From Niebla homalea (taxonomy: Eukaryota; Ascomycota; Lecanoromycetes; Lecanorales; Ramalinaceae): a stretch of DNA of 64,000 nt. Position numbers and translations under genes: made by a program. Location: the NCBI GenBank assembly GCA_019925105.1, contig JAHGAU010000011.1, positions 744,001 to 808,000 on the forward strand, given 5' to 3'. The notes under the pieces are model-generated. The model was not told the origin of the DNA, made no database searches, and saw nothing but the letters and a program-made list of their open reading frames with translations. This document shows positions 11,902 through 23,551 of the stretch, in pieces. Position 1 is the stretch's first letter, and every line of letters begins with the position of its first letter.

Positions 11902-13133
11902 AAGGGGGATTATTTTAAATTAAAGATTATTAATTATAAGCCCCCGTAATAATAAAAAAACCGGATACCTTAAAATAAATGAAAAAAACTTTACGGTTAT
12001 ATCAAGTATAACGTTAATGATAATATATAATAATATTCTAAACAAAAGGATTATTAAAGATAAGTTTTTTTTAAATTAATCTGACCGTAAAATAATTTTG
12101 TAAATATTTATTAATACTTTAACTATTAAAAATATGAATATATTATTATTAAATACCTTAATAATATACAATATAAAATATATCTTAAAAGGTTATAATA
12201 TATATAAATACGCGGGCTTAAAAAGTAAAAGCCTCGTTAAAAACGTATAGAAATATATAATATATGGGAAGGATAAATACCCAGTATAAGACCTAAAATA
12301 CTTAATAAAAGTTAAGGGAATTAAGCATAAAAAGATGAAGATAAATATTAAGGTTAAACGGTGTAATTTATATAAAGTAAAGTTAATGAGTTATTTAAAA
12401 ATCTTCTTAAAACTGAAACAAAGTTAATTAAATAAAAACGGATGAAAAGCTAATGGGTAATAAAAACAGGCAATCTTATTCTAATAATAAAGCCTAAATT
12501 TAATTACCTTAAAATGATAATAATAATTATAAAAAAGTTAAAGTAAATAATATTTATTTTTAATAAAAATATAATAACTTAAATAAAAATTCACGGCAAA
12601 GCTTTAACGGAAATGAATATATAATATAATGAGATTTTTAAGAATGATATAATATAACATATAAACTAAAGTAATTAAGGTAATGTTATTAATATTTAAG
12701 TTAAAAAAATTAAAAACATTAATTTTATAATAGTATAAAAGTTATTATATAACCTATATATATAGTCCTTAATTAACCTAAATAAAAAGTTTTATTTAAG
12801 ATTTAAAAAAAATAAAATAACCCGGATATTCATTTTCCATAAATAAGAGGCTAAATATAGATAATTAAAACGTTATTTCTTATAAGAAAAATCCATATAT
12901 ACGCCGGATTACGGTAAAAAAAAAAACAGAAGGTAACTCAAATATTTTTAGTTTATATATCCCGCCGTTAATTAATAATTTTTTTTTTCATAATACCGTT
13001 ACTTAAAGATATTATATCTATATACAATAAATATATTATATGAAGAAACTTTAATTTTTATTATAATATATAAAACGAAAAAGGCCATATAATTCATTTT
13101 ATTAAGTTAAAAAAAATTACTAATAACTATTAT

Positions 13134-13867
13134 TGACTGATTGATTGATTTATATACGAATTCAGGTAAGCTAATTTGGCGTTCTATATCGCTAATAACT
13201 TGGCCACCGTATTTATGCCTACGTAAGAACGAAACCTCAATTTAATTTTTAATCTTATCGTATTTATGGGAAGGGAAAACTATAACCGGTTTAGTTCTAG
13301 CTTACCTGAATATACGTTAACCCGATTTAAATAAAAACCCTATTTTATAGTTACTTATTAAATTATTATAACTGAAATCCGTAATACTTTTAATTATTAA
13401 TTACCTTAATTCACTATTTTAAGCCCGAAATTCACTATTAAAATAACGTAACTCTTAAGTATAAAGAACCTATTAAGCCCTATTAAGGGATAAGTTTAAT
13501 TACGGATTTATTTTTCTTAACAGTAGTAAAATAACGTAATTAGGTTACCCTTTTTATTTTAAATTTTTCTTTAAACTTTCTCCTATAATAAATTTAATTA
13601 CTTAAATAAAAGAAACCATTTATTTTTAGTGTTAAAATACCGTAACCTTTTTCTACCGGTTTTACGACAATAATTAGGCTTAAATAGGTTAATTACTTAA
13701 TACGGGTAAATCGTCGGCTTTTATTACTGCCTTATCCATATTAATTACGTAACTTACCGGATGGGGTTTAAGGGCTCTTTATGAAAGTCGTCCTCCACCC
13801 TTAAAATATTTAACCATTCTATAGTTTATCTTCCGCACGGAAAAATATCATTTCGCCACGGTCGCCC
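13134..13867 (-). mobile_element. LINE-like insert (734 bp) of a second family, 12-bp TSD
   Basis: Inserted in LINE E between AATAACTATTAT (13,122-13,133) and AATAACTATCAT (13,868-13,879), a TSD with a single C/T difference. Its minus-strand 3' end has a TCAATCAATCAGTCAA tail preceded by a terminus similar to, but distinct from, the main LINE family (GAATTCAGGTAAGCTAATTT on the plus strand). It is 5'-truncated or non-autonomous, with no reading frame. A 14-bp inverted repeat lies inside (13,160-13,173 against 13,298-13,311). Confidence 0.75.
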
Positions 13868-16800
13868 AATAACTATCATAATATTTAATTTTTTATTATT
13901 AATATTATAAAGTATTATAACGTAAAAAAAGCGAGGTTTTAAAATAATAACTAATTTAACGTTTAAAACGCCAAAAATTATTAACATTATAATCTTATAT
14001 AAGCCTTTAAAAGACTTAAAATACGGCTTAAATTATTAGTTTATTAATATAACGTTACTAATATTAATAAGATAAGGAAAATATAAAAGACGGTTAAGAA
14101 AGTTAAAGTACGTATAAAGGCGGAAAAACAATAATTTAATTAATAAAGCTTCCCCAGTTAAGTATCAATAATTAAATTAATTTCTTTATAAAATAAATAA
14201 TAAGAACGTTATATAAAATAAAAAATACAATAATTTTAATAATAAAATTATCTTAAAAAGTTAAAACTTATTACAACGAAGAAGATATAATAATAATTAT
14301 ATTTAAAATTATAAAAATAAATATATTAGTTAAGCAAATTATTAAATATAAAAACTAAAAAGTACTTATATAATGAGAAAAAGTCAAAGAAGAAAAAGTT
14401 ATTAGAAAAAAGTTATTGGACAAGAATTAAATAAATATACTCCCCATAAAGAATTTATAATTTAATTATTCCCCTTTATAAAATATAAAAGTTAAAAAAA
14501 ATAAAATGAAGAATAAAGGAAAATATTTAGAACTATTCTTAAATTATTCCCTTTTTAGAAAGCTTAATAATCTAGTAATTAATATCTTTAGTGGTAAATT
14601 TAAGGCTCTCAAGAAAGCTTTTTACCCTCCTTTATCAAATGTAAATTAAACGGATATTACAAAAGTTATATATTCGGACCCGGTGATTATTAATAAAAAA
14701 ATAACTTTCAAAATAATAATTAAAACGATTAATAAATTAAAGAAATGTAAAGTTTTTAAATTAAACGGAATTCCGAAGAACTTGTTAATAATGCTAATAT
14801 TATTATCTAAAAAGGATTCTATTTACCTATTTTAAGTTTATTTTAAGATTAATTATTACTTTTATAAATCCAAGGAAATTAAAACGGTTATTCTAAAGTA
14901 AAAACTATAAACTATTTATACTCCTTTATACATTAAGGAAAGCTTTAAAAACGGTAATTATAAATAAATAGTTACGTAAAAAATATGGACTTTTCCTTAA
15001 CTAGTAAATAAATATAAAGAGAAAAAAGTTTATAAAAATAACTTTTAAAGGTTTAATTAATAATATATATATAATATAAAATTGTAAGTAAAATTACGTA
15101 ATAAATCTTTTTCTTTGAAAGTAATTAAAGCCTTTGATAAGATAAATTATTAAAGATTATTACATAATATATGAAATTTTTATTTTATTTTATTTTATAA
15201 ATTGAAAAAAAAAGATTTTTAAACAAAAAAATAATACCAATTAATTTAAATAAAGTTAACTATAATTGAAATACTTTAAAACTTATTTATTTATTTGATA
15301 TTTTTCTTTTTCTTTAAAAATCCGTTAATTAAAGAATTAATGAAATTAAATAAAAGGTTGAAATAGAGCTTTTATTAATAAGATTTACTTTTTAATTTAT
15401 AACACGTTTATCTATATAAACTATTTAAAATTAAAATAAACTTATAGGGTTTACGTATAATAAATAAGGATCTATAACTTTTAATTTATATTATATAAAT
15501 ATAAATTTATCGATATAAGTAAGAGCTTAAAACTATATATTATAAAAAATAGAATAAATTTAAATAAAGTCATAATAAAACCGGAACTTGATATTAAGGC
15601 TTTTAACCTTTAAGTCAATAAGAAGCTTAATTAAAAGGATTATATAAAAAAGATTTGAAAAGAGATAATTCCATAAGAAAAAGGCTTTACTTAATCTATA
15701 ATATTAACGTAAAAAGTTACCTTATAGAAGGTTAAAACGGTTTATTAGATATTAATAAAGCCGGTTATAACGTATACGGTAATTATTTAATACGTATTTA
15801 AACATACCCTTAAAGATGAAAAGGAATTTATTTGATAATTATAAAAGGTTTAAAATTTATACTTAAAAGTAATTAATAACGCTTATAAATCGACCCTTAT
15901 TCCGATATTAAAGTCTGAAGTCTTTATGTTATTAATTAAATTTTTTCTCGATTAAAGAATTACTTAAATAAGACTTAAAAGGGGTATATACCCGGTTACG
16001 TTGATAAAAAAACAAATAGATCCGTTTAAACTCCAGGAAGTCTTAAATGAAAAGGGACAGAAAAAAGAAGTCTATCTTTTTTATTAAGGTAAAACGGGAA
16101 CATACTAAAAAGGAAATTGAGTTAACTTATATTTAAAAGGTTAGTATAAATACGTAGAAATCGTTACCCGGTATAAAGGAAATAAAGGTTAAAAGGGTTA
16201 TAAAAATAAAAATAACAATAAATAATAAGTAAATTATAACGTAATAAATTAAACTTTAATGTAAATATAAAGGGTTAATACTTTAAAAATAGTGGTATCC
16301 AGCTTAAAATAATAAGGAGACTATTAATAAATACCTTTACCGTTACAGGATTATAAGAAACGGTAATAATACGTTAAAACTCTAATTTCGGACGGGTAAA
16401 AATAACTTAATTTACTTTTTCTTTATTATATATATTAATAGTTAAATAAATATGAATTATAAATATAGGTAAAGAAAATAAAACGTTTTATATATATTAA
16501 TCTCTTATTTATTATTTATAGGGATCAAGATAAAATTAATTAAGAAAGCGGAAATTAATATTTCTCGTTAAATATTAATTATTGAAAAAAATATTTAAAA
16601 AGCCGTTAGATTTGTGATATCTATGGATTTATTATTATAATTTAATTTAATCGATATAAATATAAGAAATAAAGTTACTAAAAACCTTATTAAGAAACCC
16701 CGTCGTTAATCCTGGAATAAAAAGATATAATAAAAAAACTATATTTAATAAGGGTTTAAGGCCATTAACGTTAAACATTATAAAAGAACTTAATATAAAC

Positions 16801-17299
16801 GGTAATAACGTTTATTTAAAGGATATTATATATAAATAAATAATAATAACATGTATATTTACAAAAACATTTAACAATATAATTTAAGACGAGAATATAA
16901 GGCGAATCTATAAAGTAAAGGAAACGATATAAAGCTAAAAGTAACGGATAGAATAATTCAGTTATAACATTCTAAGTTTTATTAGAAAAAGCGTATAAAT
17001 AAAATGTTATTCTTTAAACGATTATAAATACTTTTAATCCTTTGAAATAAGAATAGAAATTAAGTAAATATTAATTTTTAATCTTAACGTTATAAATATC
17101 AGGTTTTTACGGTTATTAATAACGCTTAATAGCCGATTATTAAGCAACGCCGGAACTAACTTAACTAGATCCGTAGTATAAATCAATTAATCGATTGATT
17201 ATATTTTTTTAATTCCGGGATTAATAACGGGGTTACTTAAAAAGGTTTTTAATAACTTTGTTTATTTTATTAAGTATATTAAAATATAGGAATAAATCC

Positions 17300-17600
17300 G
17301 CAATTCTCAAAATCTTAAAAATTACATTAATTATTTTTTTTAATAATTTAATTAATTTTTTATATTTAATATTTAACGATAATTATTAAGTTCCGCTTTT
17401 TTAATTAATTCTATCTTCATCCTTATAAATAATAAATAAAAGATAAATATATACATAATGTTTTGCTTCCTTTACTTATACTTATAATTAATATCTATAT
17501 AATTACCGGTATATAAAATTAAAAGGAAGTAAATTAAGCCGTTTTTATCCGTTTAAAGTTAAATTATTAACGTATTATTATCCTTTCTTATAATCTTGTA
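17300..17600 (-). mobile_element. LINE internal fragment, reverse strand
   Basis: The stretch ending CCGGTATATAAAATTAAAAG, then GGAAGTAAATTAAGCCGTTT, TAACGTATTATTATCCTTTC and TATAATCTTGTAACG matches the reverse LINE copy B at about 42,890-43,000. It lacks both LINE ends. Sequence at 17,206-17,300, between the tail of copy E and this fragment, is AT-rich and unassigned. Confidence 0.6.
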
Positions 17601-17635
17601 ACGACAAAAAAGCGTTAGAAAAAAATCTTACCTTA

Positions 17636-18740
17636 ATGGCGACGAATGAATGGACCTTAGAGGTCCAAGACGATGCGTATACGTATAACTTGAACGATAA
17701 CGAGGCCAATATTTTAATTGTAATAAGTATAAATAATATAATAGTTAAGAATGAAAAAGTAAAGGGCAAATAACTTATATTAATAAAAATAACGGGAAAT
17801 CGTATAAATATCGCGATAATAACGCGATAAACGGCTATTAGATTAAATAAACGAATTAAACTTAATGAGATATACATAAAAGATACGCGTAAAACGCATA
17901 AAAGGGTAATAAGTAAAAAGGACGTCAAAAAGATTAAAGTAATAATAACAGTAAAGAGAAAAAGCGATAGATATACATAAAGTAAATATAAAAATAACGG
18001 TATTAAGAATATAAAAAAAGGAGGTAAATATAAGGAAGTTAAGAAGCTCATAAAGAATTAAATATAAAAAAAAAAAAAATAATACGTTAAACGCGTTAAA
18101 AAATTAAAAATAAGAGAAAAAGCGGTAAAAACCTTAAAATAAACTACTTATAACGGAATAAACGGTTATTACGTTAAAAATTTATTAATACTATAAATAA
18201 AATTATAAAAAATAAAAGATTTCTATAGGGAAAAAAGTAAAAAATAGGGGCGGGATTAAAGGAATTAAAGTAATTAAGGGGAGCTGAAGAGGCGGCGATG
18301 AAAATACTGGTAAAGGGCGGCAGTAAAAATTAAAAAGTAAATATACGAAGTAAAAAAGCGTCGGTAAAAGCCCTTTAAGTAAAAGAAACTTAGGGAACGA
18401 AGGTTATAAAGAAAGGGCATATAATAACTAAAAAGGAAACAATACGGGTAAAAGAGAAAACAGTGACGTTAAAAAAAAAAAAAGAAAACGGTCATAACCC
18501 GTTTATTAATCAAGAAAGAAAGGAATACCGTTATAAAAATAAATCCTCTACAGCTTATAAAAACGTTTAAATTAATAGAAGAGTTATTAATAAAGTGAAT
18601 TATTATTATATATAAATTATAAAGCGGAGGTATTTTTCTTAATATAGCGTTTTTAAAATTAAAAAAAAGCTTAAAGAAGTTGGATACGTAAATTAATAAA
18701 AGTAAATTTAGAATAATAAAAATATTAGAATAATTATTCA
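17636..18740 (+). mobile_element. LINE copy D, 5' part only (ORF1), cut at the island border
   Basis: It starts at ATGGCGACGAATGAATGGAC, the family ORF1 start, and runs as RIPed ORF1 for about 1.1 kb, parallel to copies C, E and F. It stops at about 18,740, exactly where the 130-bp tandem repeat of host island 1 begins. Keeping the 5' end but losing the 3' end is opposite to ordinary LINE truncation, so a later deletion or rearrangement at this border is likely. Confidence 0.8.
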
Positions 18741-19250
18741 TATTTGTCTATAGGAGATAAGTATATAAGGTCTTCGAGCCCAGCAGGACCAGGGTTGCAG
18801 TAGTCTGCCTGACCATTGCTCTTCCCAATGAGGACAAACGGATCTCGTCCAGTGTTGAATCCCAGATCAGATTATCACAATTTGTATGCACGAGATGGAT
18901 ATGCACGGGCTTCGGGCCCAGCAAAGCCAGAGTTGTAGTCATCTGATTCGACGCTGGTCTTCCCAACAATGACAAATTCTGCTCGTCCGCCGTCGAATCC
19001 CGGATTGAGATATCATATTTGTCTACAGGAGATATCTGAGAAAGCCAGACTGATGCTGGTCTGATTTGACGTTACTCTTCCCAAAACGGACAAATGGATC
19101 TGGTCTGCCGTCGAGGCCCAGGTCCGAGTATCACATTTATCTGCGGAAATGGATGTGTGGGGGTTCGGGCCCAGCAGAACCAGAGTTACCGAAGCTGAGC
19201 TATACTCTCCCCAATGCTGAGGGTGCAGTACAATCGAGATCCCCACGGAC
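18741..19250. repeat. Degenerate tandem repeat, about 120-139-bp unit, four copies
   Basis: Units beginning like ATATTTGTCTACAGGAGAT start near 18,740, 18,879, 19,014 and 19,132. Each carries a block like CTTCGGGCCCAGCAGAACCA (18,772, 18,910, 19,163; weaker at 19,031). On the minus strand one frame stays open across two units (18,748-18,975) and shows a 46-residue peptide repeat with SLLGR, TLALLGPK and IWDST blocks; a shift separates it from the third and fourth units (frame 19,013-19,246). This may be a decayed protein repeat or simply a satellite; I recognise no repeat family. Confidence 0.7.
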
Positions 19251-20460
19251 CTGGCGAATACGAGTGCGATTCCTCAGTAATAACCTGGAGGAGCACCCGA
19301 GTCCCCGATAGCTTTTCCACTTATCCTGAGAGAATTACGGGGCAAGATATCCTGAATCTTGCCCACCCTCACCTTGAGGTGAATCATGTATATGCATAGC
19401 TTCAGTATTGGCTCGATTCTCTTGCTTTGCCGCTGCAGGATTTTCTTGGCCCTGGATTACACCATTGATACCGCCGTCGTATGGCTGTGGCCAGGCCTGC
19501 AAGTAGGCAGGAAGCTTAATCGTGAAATACTCTATTACTCAGGGTTAACAGGCCAATCAAAGACATCGTAAACATCTCTTATCCATGCTGAGAGATACGT
19601 AAATAAGACGGAAACATTTCTCACGCGTTTATGTCCAGAGCCAGATCGCAAATTTCTTCGAAGGAGTAAGCGGTCGATCTTATCTCTGATGTAAGGGTCT
19701 CGGGGCAAGCAGAGCCGACTCAGCTTTTCTGGTATCCAATAATGGGCTCATTAGCAATTCCAGCCCGCAGAAAATGTCTCTGAATCACAATGTCCAGACA
19801 AATGCATATACATTTTAGCCGAAGAACGACACATTTAATCCAACGTTGAATGCGGAGAGGAACTGATCACATTTCCAACTATTGCCCCAATGGCGAAACG
19901 ACAGCTAGTGCTGCATTATAATCATGTATAGGGATTAAGGGTGAAGCAAAATGACAGCGAGTACTGCAATGTAATTATTTCGCAAGAGCAAGGAATAAAA
20001 ATACTTATAATATATCGCTACTTACGCCGATCATCCTGCGCCCCATAATAGCGCATTACGAGCCGTGTCTCTGGAGTCTAGGCTCGATATACGTCGCCGA
20101 TCCTGTATGCAAGATGTCGACATTTGCTGCATTAGGGTAAAAGCAACTCCAATAACACCTGATCGGATCCTGCCTCCCTTTGCCAGGATGGTCTACGATT
20201 GGGTCTCTTTTTACGATAGAGTGTCGGGATGGCTTATTCAGATCCCTTTGGGCATCTCCACTCCGAGGCGCGGGCGGCGTGCCTTCTCCACAGAATAGGT
20301 GGAGCTCTGCGATTGAGTCTTACTCGAGGTTTCAAATACGCTTTTTTAATTGCTTGTGGACTAAACTTTAAGAGGAATAATAATTTAAGGGGAGGGAAAA
20401 GTAGACAACATCGGGACGGCGGGCGTTAACTTCAAGGTTGGAAGAAACATTCGAGCTCTG
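19251..20460. other. Host island 1, no gene identified
   Basis: Normal base composition with many short overlapping frames, the longest about 80 codons (20,065-20,298, plus), none with family features. A local duplication of about 52-bp spacing lies at 19,893-19,980: GCGAAACGACAGCTAGTGCT against GCAAAATGACAGCGAGTACT. The differences are mostly transitions. Confidence 0.45.
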
Positions 20461-20462
20461 CT

Positions 20463-20711
20463 TTACGTTAACGCAATTCTCCGCAGGTACAAAAGCTGAT
20501 GGGCGGATCGCACTGGCCTTGGAGCCGCAGCCGCAGCCGTTACAAAATTTTCACTTGGACCAATCAGAGAATTAACGCCCTCGGCAATTACCCAATTATG
20601 TATACCATTGTGACTTGCCCATGTCAGTGGGAAGTTGTAGTCCACTACAAGCGCCGAAAGCACCCAGACATTTCGTAGAAATTTGTGGTAGTTCTCGAGC
20701 CTCGAGGACAT
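20463..20711 (-). CDS. Small hypothetical ORF, 82 aa
   Basis: This frame opens with a true ATG (MSSRLENYHKFLRNVWVLSA) and ends at TAA. It contains a run of five alanines and no signal peptide, transmembrane segment or motif that I recognise. Nothing around it supports expression, and the island holds several decayed genes, so it may be an exon piece or chance. It is listed because it is the only ATG-started frame of its size in the 19.3-21.5 kb stretch that is not overlapped by a better one. Confidence 0.25.
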   Translation of the reverse strand: MSSRLENYHKFLRNVWVLSALVVDYNFPLTWASHNGIHNWVIAEGVNSLIGPSENFVTAAAAAPRPVRSAHQLLYLRRIALT

Positions 20712-21525
20712 CTCAGAGATGCGGCGTAGTCAAGCTGAAGTGGCTTAAAGGCGGTTAATAAGTTGTGTCTCCTTCTTCTGAAAAATTTATTAATTAATTA
20801 ACTTTGCTGGCGAGGAATCGACTAGTCGCCACGCGATAAGCAAGTGTTTTTTAAGGGTGATCCTCGAGCCCACCGCCAGGCTTGTAAAAGGTGATACTTC
20901 ATGGCAAGCGAGAAGCTCTAGTTGGTTGCTCGCCATCGACAGAGGCTGGAGGCTAGGTGTAAATCCAATTGAATTATACAGGCCAAAGCAGGCTTAACAC
21001 CGTAAAGAGTATAAGCGGACTGTCTTCCGACCGGCCAAGATATACGTAGCGTACGACGGCGTATCGTAGATAGCGCGTTAAATTACTCGCCCAATGGAAT
21101 AGTTTTGGGCTGAGTGACGATATACTATTAATTAAAACTTATCGAATGCTTCCCACTAATTACTTAAAGGGTAATCTGACAGACTAGTCACCGCCAGGCG
21201 ATATTTGCCTTTCTTAATAATAGGGACACTTAAGAATCCCTAACGGTTTCCGCGCTGCTTCTATTCTGCCTATACGTAAGTTAAGACTTGTTCGCTCCTG
21301 ATCCCTGGTCTGTAAGCTTTATAGGTGTTATAACGTTCGGGTAGATATAATATGCTTCTTCATAAGAGTTCCTTGCCAGAAATCCTGTCCCCTCTACTGG
21401 CCTCTGTTCGAATCGAACTTACTTCTTTGTGAGATGGCGCCTTCCTTCGTGGCTGACCAGAATTTTGACCGTGCAGCGTGGTGTTCGACAAAAACACTAT
21501 GATCCGTATTATAAGATTTATTCAC
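20712..21525. other. Host island 1, no gene seen
   Basis: Mixed composition with some RIP-like patches (TTAATTAATTAATTAA near 20,788-20,803). The blocks GACTAGTCGCCA (20,820-20,831) and GACTAGTCACCG (21,183-21,194) recur about 363 bp apart. No open frame above chance and no RNA gene. Confidence 0.4.
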
Positions 21526-22260
21526 TCATTCTTCATCTGAAGTAAGCCTTCGCTCCAAATACTCCATGGCCTCTCTTTACGCCCGCAGACGCTCTTTCAG
21601 CGCTTTCCTCCCTTGAATGGCACTTTCCACTGCTTTCTCCGCCATTGCCATGTCTTTATATACAATATTAAGCGCTACCTCACACGTTTGCTCCCCTGCA
21701 GCAAAGGCTTTTACCCGCTGCTTAAGCATATTTATATCGCTCTTCCCCGTACCGACAGCGGTCGTCGCCTTTGAATGCAAATCCTCGAGCGTTTTCTTGA
21801 CTCCATTTACGCCAGAAACCTCGATCTCGTCGTATTGCCTTATTATTGCTTCGATTCGATCTAAATCTCGCAATACGAAATCGTATCCGTCAACGGTATA
21901 CTGTAAGTCCAGCCGCAGCTTTTCTAGCTCCAATATAAACAGATTAATTACTATTTTACGGTTCCTTACCAACGCTTTGGCCTTCTTAGATCTCGTTTGT
22001 TTCTTGGATATTGACTCCAACGTAATATCGATTTAGTGATTATACTTAGCTTTATTTATATTAGCAGAGGCCAGCCCACCGTGCTATACCGCGTTATCTT
22101 CTAATCTATCATTTCCAATATCTGGCCTTGGTTCTTCGGTGTCTGTTTTGGCGTCTGGGTTAATACGGATATTCCTTACTATGATATCCGGGGTTAACCC
22201 CTTATATAATATGACTGGAATCCATGCTAGACAGGACTTTACCAGGGGTGGAGCGAATTA
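21526..22260 (-). pseudogene. Decayed protein gene with three in-frame TAA/TAG stops
   Basis: One minus-strand frame can be followed for about 243 codons from 22,257 to TGA at 21,526-21,528. It is broken by TAG at 22,084-22,086, TAA at 22,033-22,035 and TAA at 21,577-21,579. Each stop becomes CAG or CAA (Gln) by undoing one C-to-T change, the expected RIP lesion. The longest open piece (21,577-22,020, 147 codons) lacks an ATG before residue 99. It has a basic start (KKQTRSKKAKALVRNRK), then charged helical sequence with heptad-like Leu/Ile spacing (LELEKLRLDLQYTV), and ends AIQGRKALKERLRA. After the last stop it continues REAMEYLERRLTSDEE. This suggests a basic region plus coiled coil. I do not recognise the family. 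A further TAA lies in frame at 22,258-22,260. Confidence 0.6.
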
Positions 22261-22479
22261 GCCGGAGAAATGCTATTACCAAGATATGGACCCCGTAATC
22301 CCAGCCGTTAAGCTATATGGGGGTTGATCTTCGAAGGAAATCCCACGGCGCGGCCGACTTATTAAGACAGATTGAATTCAATATCGAGTCTCTTGCCGTA
22401 TTCTTACCATTGCCGGGAAGAGAGTCATAATACTCGGCCATTCGCGCATCCCGATTAAGGATGGCCAGACTCTAATGAT
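22261..22479 (-). other. Possible upstream exon of the decayed gene
   Basis: A minus-strand frame starting at ATG (MAEYYDSLPGNGKNTARDS) lies at about 22,319-22,446 and contains a GTAAGA donor-like site after GGCAATG. The frame ends at TAG before the pseudogene frame resumes. It could be an upstream exon, with an intron between, but I cannot prove splicing from sequence alone. Confidence 0.25.
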
Positions 22480-22847
22480 TTAAGGATCTATCGTGAATAG
22501 GGATGGGTAATTGCCGAGCTGGAACAGATGATTTTGATATCTCAATTTGCCGTGGTTGATTAAAGCTGAAGTAGGATGGGTTGAATATAAAGACTCGAAA
22601 GCTCCTTGGAAATTTACTTTACGAATCTGCGATACGAATGCAGGGCGTAATCCTCGCTCTGGGGCGGTATTGCTTGCTCCGCGTAATGAAGCTGCAGTGG
22701 TGTTACCTTTTCGAACATTTCGAGGGGGAGCGCTGGAGAAAAATGGTAAGGTCTCCGAGCTGTCCTTAGCTCCATTAAGCTCCAAAGTCCTAGGCGAAAC
22801 AGAGAAAAGCGACGTCCTCGTCGGTACTACCACTGGGTATATCATTA
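22480..22847 (-). other. Overlapping open frames downstream of the paralogous sequence
   Basis: Two long frames overlap on opposite strands here: 22,480-22,914 minus (144 codons, ending FQLGNYPSLFTIDP) and 22,547-22,927 plus (126 codons, opening with TTG). At most one can be real. The minus frame is downstream of, and in a different phase from, the conserved segment at 22,848-23,201, as would follow from an intron or a frameshift. No motif is recognised in either. Confidence 0.3.
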
Positions 22848-23201
22848 TAATTGCCTTGTCGGTGGTAAAGGTGACTGAGGTGAAGCTCCGGGTGCATTTT
22901 GAAGTGCATAGCATATGTGGTGGTTAATGGGTAACGGCCATTGAGGCTGAAGTAGTAGTAACAAATTGACAAGCCGAGAAATTGTCTTATGCCCACCCGT
23001 GAAATAGTCGTGGATTTGTGGGTATTGGCCATGAGCTGAACCGTTCAAAAACGTGATCTCCGTAGTTTTACCGTGGTCGTATACTTCTTGGGTAGCGTAG
23101 TGGCTGACTAAGGTGTTATCGGAATTGCTTGTGGGTATGTTGCTGAGCTTACTGAATAAGCAATGGAGTGCTTGCTCCCTGTGTCGTGGCCTTTGTGTTG
23201 A
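22848..23201 (-). pseudogene. Paralogous sequence, copy 1 (118-codon open frame)
   Basis: The minus-strand frame is open for 118 codons between TAG at 23,202-23,204 and TAA at 22,845-22,847. It reads SNIPTSNSDNTLVSHYATQE, then VYDHGKTTEITFLNGSAH, then QIHDYFTGGHK. The core GKTTE, FLN.SA and IHDYF.GG recurs in copy 2 at 57,888-58,187 on the other strand. DNA similarity continues past the core into another phase (an LSHLYHR block in both), so this copy has a frameshift or an intron. Upstream, TAG and TAA stops again fit CAG/CAA. Protein family unknown; it could be a small dispersed gene family or part of an uncharacterised element. Confidence 0.5.
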
Positions 23202-23204
23202 CTA

Positions 23205-23551
23205 TAAGGCTTATATGACTGACGATGCTTGTTGAGCCCGATCATGTTGTATAACATGTCTCATTTAAATTGTTCGTCGTCTCAAGAGGTGGGAAGCCCG
23301 GCTCCAGGCTTCGGAAGTGTCGAGTGATTCAACGGGCCAAACAGACAGACGGCCAGGAGTGTATATAGTCCATAATCTCGTTTACCAGGCACGGAGGTAG
23401 GTCGCAGGTGACGCCTCAAATCACTCCTTGCTCTTGCACCTCCACCACCATCTTCTCGTCCCCTGGGTATGCCTACCCGCTCTTCCCCGTCCAACGCTCA
23501 ACTCCTGGTATACAAGCCTCGTCATAAGCCGTCGATTTCGAGATGTTTGGT
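23205..23551. other. Host island 1 right part, no gene identified
   Basis: GC-balanced sequence between the paralogous segment and the tRNA-like sequence. A 70-codon minus frame (23,282-23,494) is Arg/Gly-rich at its start and looks like an incidental opening in GC-rich DNA. Confidence 0.35.

Larger units (their letters stand above)
10560..17205 (+). mobile_element. LINE copy E, near full length with two insertions
   Basis: The 5' end (about 10,560-10,620) matches the family start: an ATG region decayed to ATAGCAACAGATAAAGGGAC, then the GGGACC and ACGATACGTATACG blocks. ORF1 relic fills 10.6-11.7 kb. ORF2 follows, with a reverse transcriptase frame reading KAFDKINY at about 15,124-15,150, the RIPed form of a KAFDxVNH-type motif. 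The 3' end (CGCCGGAACTAACTTAACTA, about 17,148-17,167) is followed by a short TCAA tail. Two insertions (11,727-11,901 and 13,134-13,867) are flanked by TSDs. Removing them leaves about 5.7 kb, the same size as copies B and C. No frame is intact. Confidence 0.8.

Noticed and set aside
10541..17225. TSD for LINE E (ATGTTTTTTA on the left, ATATTTTTTTAA on the right)
   Set aside because: Similar but inexact T-rich runs are expected by chance here, so I do not count it as a TSD.
19013..19571. Overlapping frames on both strands (19,013-19,246; 19,066-19,311; 19,214-19,399; 19,386-19,571)
   Set aside because: Mutually overlapping, no motif, and largely within the tandem repeat; no reason to prefer one.
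21380..21470. tRNA-like T-loop (GTTCGAATCGAAC) near 21,409
   Set aside because: No matching anticodon arm, D arm or acceptor stem at tRNA spacing on either strand.
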